From JBAYVY01 sp041674345 (GTDB lineage: Bacteria; Planctomycetota; Phycisphaerae; Phycisphaerales; Zrk34): a DNA stretch of 7,762 nucleotides. Shown piece after piece: positions 1 through 4,896 of this stretch. The notes beneath the pieces were generated by a model. That model worked only from the letters and a program-made list of their open reading frames with translations. It was not told the origin of the DNA and ran no database searches. The stretch's first letter is position 1. Every line of letters begins with the position of its first letter. Position numbers and translations under genes: made by a program. The stretch covers positions 1-7,762 of the forward strand of contig JBAYVY010000168.1 in assembly GCA_041674345.1 (NCBI GenBank), in the 5' to 3' direction.

Positions 1-1
1 C

Positions 2-889
2 CAGCCGCCTCTGAAACTGGAAGATCAGATCACCATTGATCCCCAGCCGCAACTCAAACTCGAATACCCCGGCTGCCCCCCGGCCTGCCGGTTGATCGAC
101 CTGTTCTGCCCCATCGGTTACGGGCAGCGGGGCCTGATCGTCTCGCCCCCCAAAGCCGGCAAGACCATCCTCCTCCAACAGGTCGCCACGTCGATCAGCA
201 AAAATCACCCCGACTGCATCATCTGGGCGCTGCTCGTCGATGAACGCCCCGAAGAAGTCACCGACTTCCGCCGCAATGTCCCCTGCGAAGTCATCGCTTC
301 CAGCAACGATCACCCCGCCGAGCGACATGTCTCGCTCACCATCGGCGCCATCGAACGCGCCAAACGTCTGGCGGAACTCGGCAAGCACGTCGTGATATTG
401 CTCGATTCGCTGACCCGGGTCGGTCGGGCCTTCAACACCGCGCCCGGCGTGGTGTCCGGCGGGCGCACGCTCTCCGGCGGACTCGACATCAAAGCCCTGG
501 CCATTCCCAAGCAGCTCTTCGGAGCCGCGCGCAATATCGAAAACGGCGGGTCGCTCACCATCCTCGCCACCTGCCTCATCGACACCGGCAGCCGCGGCGA
601 CCAGGTGATCTTTGAAGAGTTCAAAGGCACCGGCAACATGGAAATGATCCTCAGCCGCGACATCGCCAACCAGCGCGTCTTCCCCGCCATCGACCTCGCC
701 GCGTCCGGCACCCGCAAGGAACACCTGCTCCTCGATGAAGCCACGCTGAAAACCACCACCGCCCTGCGCCGCCGGTTGATGAGCATGCGCCCCCTCGATC
801 AGGTGCAACAACTGCTCAAAGCCGTCGAACACTTCAAAACCAACGACGAACTGGTCGGCAAAAACCAGCCCGCCGCCGCGACCGCCTGA
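2..889 (+). CDS. rho: Transcription termination factor Rho, C-terminal ATPase part (5' end outside window)
   Basis: This is the hexameric RNA/DNA helicase that ends transcription at Rho-dependent sites. The frame is open from base 2, so the gene starts upstream; 295 residues are visible, covering the junction after the RNA-binding domain and the whole ATPase domain. A TTG at 92 is internal, because homology to Rho continues in front of it. Visible motifs, numbered from base 2: 'GYGQRGLIV', P-loop PPKAGKT at 49-55 (Lys54), DERPEEVT at 80-87 with the catalytic Glu81, Walker B 'VVILLDSLTR' with Asp135, the Q-loop stretch 'SGGRTLSGGLD', the R-loop region 'EEFKGTGNME', and 'SGTRKE' with the arginine-finger equivalent Arg238. 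All key residues are present, so the enzyme should be active. The stop lies about where expected for the family, after a short Ala-rich tail (NQPAAATA). 'IASSND' and 'GRAFNT' resemble PVC-group Rho more than the E. coli form (recalled, not searched). Codons are strongly C-ending, unlike most of the next gene. The gene is followed by a 264-bp spacer, so it is not an obvious operon partner of metH. Confidence 0.97.
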   Translation, partial: QPPLKLEDQITIDPQPQLKLEYPGCPPACRLIDLFCPIGYGQRGLIVSPPKAGKTILLQQVATSISKNHPDCIIWALLVDERPEEVTDFRRNVPCEVIASSNDHPAERHVSLTIGAIERAKRLAELGKHVVILLDSLTRVGRAFNTAPGVVSGGRTLSGGLDIKALAIPKQLFGAARNIENGGSLTILATCLIDTGSRGDQVIFEEFKGTGNMEMILSRDIANQRVFPAIDLAASGTRKEHLLLDEATLKTTTALRRRLMSMRPLDQVQQLLKAVEHFKTNDELVGKNQPAAATA

Positions 890-916
890 TGCCGCTCGCG
901 GCTTAGCGTTCGGCGG

Positions 917-1035
917 AATGACGAATGACGAATGAAATTCCAAATGCCAATGTTCAAACCAACGCGCATGGCGATGATTGTTGGAATTTTGAATTTGTGA
1001 TTTGATTCGTCATTCGGGCTTCGTCATTCGTCATT
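917..1035. repeat. Inverted-repeat element with ATGACGA/TCGTCAT arms (MITE/REP-like)
   Basis: The ends are a perfect 16-bp inverted repeat, AATGACGAATGACGAA at 917-932 and its complement at 1020-1035. A nested second perfect arm, AAATTCCAA at 935-943, pairs with TTGGAATTT at 981-989. The right side has an extra partial copy of the end word (GATTCGTCATTCG, 1004-1016). The interior is AT-richer than the surrounding genes and holds no ORF. Spacer repeats built from GACGAATG words are, as I recall, common in planctomycete and other environmental genomes. The element could be a non-autonomous mobile repeat or a structured 3' region of the rho transcript. No target-site duplication is evident. Confidence 0.75.
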
Positions 1036-1048
1036 TTCACATCACCCG

Positions 1049-1062
1049 TTCATCCGGATGAA
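1049..1062. repeat. 14-bp perfect palindrome TTCATCCGGATGAA
   Basis: This sequence equals its own reverse complement. It is followed by a short run of ATGG units (to about 1072). It lies 16 bp upstream of the predicted -35 box of metH, a position compatible with a dimeric regulator operator. It also shares the octamer CGGATGAA with the repeat in the metH/DUF4173 spacer, so it may instead be a remnant of a spacer repeat family. Confidence 0.5.
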
Positions 1063-1077
1063 TGGATGGATGGTCGC

Positions 1078-1106
1078 TTGCCTTCGCCCTTTACCCACGC
1101 AATAAT
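1078..1106 (+). promoter_or_regulatory. Predicted sigma70-type promoter of metH
   Basis: A -35 candidate TTGCCT (1078-1083, 4 of 6 consensus bases) and a -10 candidate AATAAT (1101-1106, 5 of 6) are separated by exactly 17 bp. Transcription would start near 1113, giving a 5' leader of about 40 nt made up almost entirely of the hairpin at 1115-1140. This is a consensus match only. No cobalamin, SAM or SAH riboswitch pattern was recognised, and the leader would be too short to hold a cobalamin riboswitch. Confidence 0.45.
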
Positions 1107-1114
1107 GACCCCGA

Positions 1115-1140
1115 GGCCGTAGGGCTTAAACCCTGCGGCC
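1115..1140 (+). promoter_or_regulatory. Leader hairpin abutting the metH ribosome binding site
   Basis: GGCCGTAGGG (1115-1124) pairs with CCCTGCGGCC (1131-1140) over 10 bp with one G-U wobble, closing a 6-nt loop CTTAAA. The stem ends two bases before the Shine-Dalgarno AGGGAG. There is no following T-run, so a plain intrinsic terminator is unlikely. At the 5' end of the predicted transcript it could protect the mRNA or affect ribosome access. It may also belong to a spacer repeat family rather than being specific to metH. Confidence 0.6.
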
Positions 1141-1141
1141 C

Positions 1142-1147
1142 AGGGAG
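1142..1147 (+). promoter_or_regulatory. Shine-Dalgarno of metH (AGGGAG)
   Basis: A purine-rich AGGGAG lies 6 nt before the ATG at 1154. It fixes that ATG as the start. The protein then begins a few residues before the conserved 'FLDGAMGT' motif, as usual for this family. Confidence 0.75.
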
Positions 1148-1153
1148 TTTTAC

Positions 1154-4100
1154 ATGAGCTTATTCCTCGATCAGCTTCGCAACCGCGTCCTCTTCCTCGA
1201 CGGCGCGATGGGCACGAGCATTCACACGCTCGACCTCGACCTTCAACGCGACTACCGCGGACTGGAAAACTGCACCGAGATTCTCGCGATGACCCGGCCC
1301 GATGCGATCCAGGCCATTCATGAATCGTTCCTGGCCGTCGGCTGCGACGCGGTGGAGACCGACACCTTCGGCGCGATGCCGCACGTGTTGTGCGAGTTCG
1401 GGCTGGAAAACCAGACGCTGGAAATCAACCGCGCCGCGGTGAAGATCGCGCGGGCGGCCTGTGACAAGTTCTCGACGCCCGACAAGCCGCGCTTCGTCGT
1501 CGGGTCGATGGGGCCGGGCACGAAACTGCTCTCGCTGGGCCAGATCACGTGGGCCGCGATGTTGGACTCGTACAGTCAGCAGGTGCGCGGGTTGTTGGGG
1601 GAATCCCGGTCAAGCTCGCCCCCGGAAGTGAAGACTCGCATGGCCGGGCTTGCCCCCGGAAGTGGGGGCGTGGACATGCTGCTCATCGAAACGTGTCAGG
1701 ACATTTTGCAATGCAAGTGCGCGGTCAATGCGTGCGTGGACGTTCAGAAGGAGCTGGGGCTGTGGGGCACGGATCAGCAGGTTCCGATTTTCGTGCAGGT
1801 GACGATTGAAACCACCGGCACGATGCTGCTGGGCACGGAAATCAGCGCGGCGATCACCGCGCTGTCCGCGTTGCCGATCGCGGGCATGGGCATGAATTGC
1901 GCCACCGGCCCGACGGAAATGGCCGAACACATCAAAACGCTGTGCCAAAACTTCCGGGGGCGGGGGTACGTGTCGGTGTTGCCCAACGCGGGTCTGCCGA
2001 TGATGGTCGAGGGACAGACGGTGTTTCCGCTGGAGCCGCAGCCGTTCGCCGAGCAATTGGCGCGCTATGTGACTGAAGACGGCGTGAACTTGGTCGGCGG
2101 CTGCTGCGGCACCACCCCGGCGCATCTCAAAGCCGTGATCGAAAAAATCGGCGCCGCCCAGCCAAATAAAAGGGATCGGCCCCCTTTTACTTCGCTTCCG
2201 GGGGCGGGGGATTTACTTCCGGTGGCGCAGTGTTCGTCGCTTTACAGTTCCGTCGATCTGAAACAGGAAACCAGCATTCTGATGATCGGCGAGCGGACCA
2301 ACGCCAACGGGTCGAAAAAGTTCAAGGAGATGCTGGCCGCGGAGGATTGGGACGGATTGGTCAGTTGGGCGCGCGGCGAAGTGAAGGGCGGGGCGCACGT
2401 GCTGGACGTCTGCGTCGATTACGTCGGACGCGACGGCGTGAAGGACATGCACGAGGTCGTCAGCCGCTATGTCCGGCAAGTCACCGTGCCGCTGATGCTC
2501 GATTCGACTGAAAAAGCCGTGCTGGAGGAAGGATTGAAACTGGCCGGGGGCAAGTGCATCGTCAACTCGATCAACCTGGAGGACGGCGAAAAGCGGCTGG
2601 ACGAAGTGTGCCCGCTGCTGCACCGCTACGGCGCGGCGGTGGTCGCGCTGACCATTGATGAAGACCGCGAAATGGGCATGGCGAAAACCGCCGACCGCAA
2701 GTTGGAAATCGCCGAACGCATTCACGGATTGTGCGTACACAAGTGGAAACTGGACGAACGCGACATTATGTTTGATCCGCTGACGTTCACCATCGCCACG
2801 GGCAACGAATCGGATCGCAAACTCGGCCTGGAGACGCTGGACGGCATCGAACGCATCGGCAAGCGTTTCCCCGCGTGCGGCATCGTGCTGGGGCTGAGCA
2901 ACATCAGCTTCGGTCTGAAACCCGCGGCGAGGCAGGTGTTGAACAGCGTGTTTCTGCATGAAGCGGTGCAACGCGGATTGACCGCCGCGATTCTGCATCC
3001 GTCGAAAATCGTGCCGAAGCACAAGATCGCGCCGGAACAATGGGACGCGGCCCAGTGGTTGATTTTCGACCGGCGCGGGAATGAACGACCGGAAGGCAAG
3101 GCGGCGGACTTTGATCCGTTGTTGTATTTCATCGGGCTTTTTCCCGATGATTCGGGCATCGCGAAGCCGCAAGCGGCGAAGGAGAATCAGACGATTGAGG
3201 ATCGGTTGAAGAACCACATCATTGACGGGGAGAAACAGGATTTGGAGGCGCATCTGGATGAAGCGATGCAGAAGTATGATGCGCTGGCGATCATCAATGA
3301 GCATTTACTGGGCGGGATGAAAGTGGTGGGGGAATTGTTCGGCGGCGGGCAGATGCAGTTGCCGTTCGTTTTGCAAAGCGCGGAGGTGATGAAGAAAGCG
3401 GTGGCGTATCTCGAACCCCATATGGCGAAAAGTGGGGGCACATCGAAGGGGCGGTTGGTGTTGGCGACGGTGAAGGGGGACGTGCATGACATCGGCAAGA
3501 ATCTGGTCGATATCATTCTGACGAACAACGGGTATCAGGTGTTCAACCTGGGGATCAAGCAGCCGCTGGAGGTGATTTTGGACGCGGCGAAGGAGCATCA
3601 GGCCGACGCGATCGGCATGAGCGGGCTGCTGGTCAAGAGCGTGGGCGTGATGCGCGAAAACCTGGCGGAGATGGCGAATCGCGGATTGAAGATACCGACG
3701 CTGGTGGGCGGGGCGGCGCTGACGCGGCATTACGCGGAGACGGAGTTGCGCAAGACCTACGGCGGGCCGGTGTATTACGGACGCGATGCGTTCGAGGCGC
3801 TGCACCTGATGGAGCAGATCGGCGCGGGGAATTACGCGCAGTTGGAAAGCGACATTGAAACACGACTGACGAAGCGCGCGGAAGTTGAAGCGAAAGTCGC
3901 TGCTTCCGGGGGAGGGAAGGCATTGAAGCAAGCGGAAGTGGGATCGGCGGGGGTTTCTGTGACGCCGGTGGAGCAACTTCCGGGGGTTCCGTTCATGGGG
4001 GATCGCATGGTCGAACACATTGAGATTGACGCGATCGTGCCGTTCGTGAACAAGGTGGCGTTGTATCGTGGGCAGTGGGGGTTCAAGAAGGGGCGGATGA

Positions 4101-4774
4101 CGGATGAGGATTACCTGAAGCAGATGGAAGAAGAAGTCGAACCCATTTTCAGGGGATTGGTGGAGAAGGCGAAGGCGGAGGAGATTTTGAAGCCGGCGGT
4201 GGTGTACGGATATTACCCGGTGGCGTCGGAGGGGAATGATGTGGTGGTGTACGATCCGCAGGACGAGGAGCGGGAGATCGAACGGTTCACGTTCCCGCGC
4301 CAACAGGGCCGGCAGCGATTGTGCATCAGCGACTTCTTCCAGTCGGAAACTTCCGGGGGCGGACGGGATGTGCTGGGGTTGATGTGCGTGACGATGGGTG
4401 ATGAAGCGTCACGCCGGGCGAAGCAGTTGTTTGAGAATCATCAATACAAGGATTACCTGTTTCTGCACGGGCTGGGCGTGGAGATGGCGGAGGCGTTGGC
4501 GGAGTTCTGGCACAAGCGAATGCGGGAAGAACTGGGATTGGCGGGCGATGATGCGTCAGAGATTCGCCAGTTGTTCACGCAGCATTACCGGGGTTCGCGG
4601 TATTCGTTCGGTTATCCGGCCTGCCCGGACATGAGCGATCAGGAGAAGTTGTTCCGATTGATTCAGCCCGAACGGATCGGCTGCAAGCTGACGGAGAACT
4701 GGCAGATCGACCCGGAGCAAAGCACCAGCGCGATCATCGTGCATCATCCGCAAGCAAAGTATTTCGCGGTGTGA
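1154..4774 (+). CDS. metH: Cobalamin-dependent methionine synthase (5-methyltetrahydrofolate--homocysteine methyltransferase)
   Basis: This cytoplasmic enzyme transfers the methyl group of 5-methyltetrahydrofolate to homocysteine through methylcobalamin, the last step of methionine synthesis and a folate-recycling step. The length is 1206 residues (E. coli 1227). Domains in order: homocysteine TIM barrel about 5-330, with 'FLDGAMGT' and zinc ligands Cys249 (GMNC), Cys317 and Cys318 (GGCCGTTP); pterin-binding barrel about 372-630, starting at 'IGERTNANGS' and with 'DVCVDYVGRDG'; cap helices about 678-765; B12 domain about 768-900, with DVHDIGKN at 776-783 and His778 as lower cobalt ligand; SAM-binding reactivation domain about 960-1206, with Arg1149 and GYPACPD (1153-1159). 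The C-terminus stops at 'KYFAV', without the short extension seen in E. coli, and the folate domain resembles the actinobacterial type. All catalytic residues are present. Oddities: about 22 extra residues at 150-171, a longer Hcy/folate linker at about 332-358, and a Gly/Ser-rich linker at about 905-945, each carrying the word CTTCCGGGGG or its complement. Base use drifts from balanced to strongly G-rich along the gene. Overlapping antisense ORFs are shadows. Confidence 0.98.
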   Translation: MSLFLDQLRNRVLFLDGAMGTSIHTLDLDLQRDYRGLENCTEILAMTRPDAIQAIHESFLAVGCDAVETDTFGAMPHVLCEFGLENQTLEINRAAVKIARAACDKFSTPDKPRFVVGSMGPGTKLLSLGQITWAAMLDSYSQQVRGLLGESRSSSPPEVKTRMAGLAPGSGGVDMLLIETCQDILQCKCAVNACVDVQKELGLWGTDQQVPIFVQVTIETTGTMLLGTEISAAITALSALPIAGMGMNCATGPTEMAEHIKTLCQNFRGRGYVSVLPNAGLPMMVEGQTVFPLEPQPFAEQLARYVTEDGVNLVGGCCGTTPAHLKAVIEKIGAAQPNKRDRPPFTSLPGAGDLLPVAQCSSLYSSVDLKQETSILMIGERTNANGSKKFKEMLAAEDWDGLVSWARGEVKGGAHVLDVCVDYVGRDGVKDMHEVVSRYVRQVTVPLMLDSTEKAVLEEGLKLAGGKCIVNSINLEDGEKRLDEVCPLLHRYGAAVVALTIDEDREMGMAKTADRKLEIAERIHGLCVHKWKLDERDIMFDPLTFTIATGNESDRKLGLETLDGIERIGKRFPACGIVLGLSNISFGLKPAARQVLNSVFLHEAVQRGLTAAILHPSKIVPKHKIAPEQWDAAQWLIFDRRGNERPEGKAADFDPLLYFIGLFPDDSGIAKPQAAKENQTIEDRLKNHIIDGEKQDLEAHLDEAMQKYDALAIINEHLLGGMKVVGELFGGGQMQLPFVLQSAEVMKKAVAYLEPHMAKSGGTSKGRLVLATVKGDVHDIGKNLVDIILTNNGYQVFNLGIKQPLEVILDAAKEHQADAIGMSGLLVKSVGVMRENLAEMANRGLKIPTLVGGAALTRHYAETELRKTYGGPVYYGRDAFEALHLMEQIGAGNYAQLESDIETRLTKRAEVEAKVAASGGGKALKQAEVGSAGVSVTPVEQLPGVPFMGDRMVEHIEIDAIVPFVNKVALYRGQWGFKKGRMTDEDYLKQMEEEVEPIFRGLVEKAKAEEILKPAVVYGYYPVASEGNDVVVYDPQDEEREIERFTFPRQQGRQRLCISDFFQSETSGGGRDVLGLMCVTMGDEASRRAKQLFENHQYKDYLFLHGLGVEMAEALAEFWHKRMREELGLAGDDASEIRQLFTQHYRGSRYSFGYPACPDMSDQEKLFRLIQPERIGCKLTENWQIDPEQSTSAIIVHHPQAKYFAV
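1601..1669. repeat. In-frame repeat-bearing insertion in the metH homocysteine domain
   Basis: Between 'RGLL' and 'GGVDMLLIETC' the protein has about 22 residues (150-171) that are absent from E. coli MetH, where the strand follows almost directly. The DNA holds two 17-bp direct repeats differing at one base, 1614-1630 and 1648-1664 (GCTCGCCCCCGGAAGTG and GCTTGCCCCCGGAAGTG), separated by another 17 bp. The second copy forms a hairpin with a 6-bp stem and 6-nt loop at 1652-1669 (GCCCCC/GGGGGC). The reading frame is kept. The extra loop precedes a barrel strand, so it should lie on the face away from the active site. An inserted short repetitive element is the likely origin (inference). Confidence 0.65.
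1950..1966 (+). repeat. Copy of the CTTCCGGGGG word in metH (ACTTCCGGGGGCGGGGG)
   Basis: Sixteen bases (1951-1966) are identical to 2195-2210. Here they are read as 'NFRGRG', just before the strand leading to 'PNAGLP'. There is no clear length increase relative to E. coli MetH at this point, so this copy is not obviously an insertion. Confidence 0.55.
2164..2227. repeat. Repeat-like segment in the Hcy/folate linker of metH
   Basis: An 8-bp stem, TAAAAGGG (2167-2174) with CCCTTTTA (2182-2189) and a 7-nt loop, is followed by CTTCCGGGGGCGGGGG (2195-2210) and a degenerate copy ACTTCCGGTGGCG (2215-2227). The segment encodes the low-complexity linker 'NKRDRPPFTSLPGAGDLLP' before the conserved 'SSLYSSVDL'. 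Hairpins of the AAAAGG/CCTTTT kind are more familiar from spacers than from genes. The linker looks roughly 10-15 residues longer than in related MetH proteins (estimate from memory). Confidence 0.5.
3903..3986 (+). repeat. Pair of CTTCCGGGGG copies in the B12/reactivation linker of metH
   Basis: CTTCCGGGGG at 3903-3912 and ACTTCCGGGGG at 3976-3986 lie 74 bp apart, with an inverted partial copy GCGGAAGTGGG near 3940-3950 between them. The encoded linker (about residues 905-945) is rich in Gly, Ser, Ala and Val and lies between the cobalamin domain and the reactivation domain, where sequence is poorly constrained. The two copies are read in different frames (ASGGG and LPGV). Confidence 0.55.
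4349..4362 (+). repeat. Copy of the CTTCCGGGGG word in metH (ACTTCCGGGGGCGG)
   Basis: This copy is read as 'TSGGG' in a loop of the reactivation domain between 'DFFQSE' and 'DVLGLMC'. Thirteen or more bases match the copies at 1950 and 2194, but in another reading frame. Confidence 0.55.
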
Positions 4775-4789
4775 GGAAGAGAAGATTGA

Positions 4790-4858
4790 GCCGCGGATGA
4801 ACGCAGATACACGCGGATGAATAGAAGATATCTGTGTTCATCCGCGTTCATCCGTGGC
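4790..4858. repeat. Long inverted repeat between convergent genes, probable shared terminator
   Basis: GCCGCGGATGAACGC (4790-4804) pairs with GCGTTCATCCGTGGC (4844-4858): 15 bp with one G-U wobble. An inner pair, CGGATGAA (4814-4821) with TTCATCCG (4837-4844), overlaps the outer stem by one base, and an AGATATCT palindrome (4826-4833) lies at the centre. The element starts 16 bp after the metH stop and ends 38 bp before the DUF4173 stop. The convergent setting suggests transcription ends here in both directions, though only short T-runs follow. 'GTTCATCCGTGG' repeats are, as I recall, widespread in spacers of planctomycetes and other environmental bacteria, so it is probably a dispersed family member. 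Confidence 0.7.
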
Positions 4859-4896
4859 GATGTTTTCCGCTGCTTTGCGGCCGCTGTGATTCAAAA

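Noticed and set aside
92..94. TTG at 92 as the start of a complete short protein
   Set aside because: Rho homology runs through upstream codons from base 2; the TTG is an internal leucine.
891..902. GCCGCTCGCGGC hairpin just after the rho stop as an intrinsic terminator
   Set aside because: Only a 4-5 bp stem with a tiny loop and no T-run follows; too weak to call.
1036..1153. Cobalamin, SAM or SAH riboswitch upstream of metH
   Set aside because: No B12-box or SAM-type core was seen, and the leader after the predicted promoter is only about 40 nt.
890..1153. Replication origin at the GC-skew change
   Set aside because: No DnaA-box cluster (TTATCCACA-like), no AT-rich unwinding region and no dnaA/dnaN neighbours.
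2213..4303. Two long minus-strand ORFs (363 and 332 codons) lying end to end opposite metH
   Set aside because: They are antisense to well-conserved MetH domains and give His/Arg/Leu-rich translations without recognisable domains, as expected from a GC-rich gene with few antisense stops.
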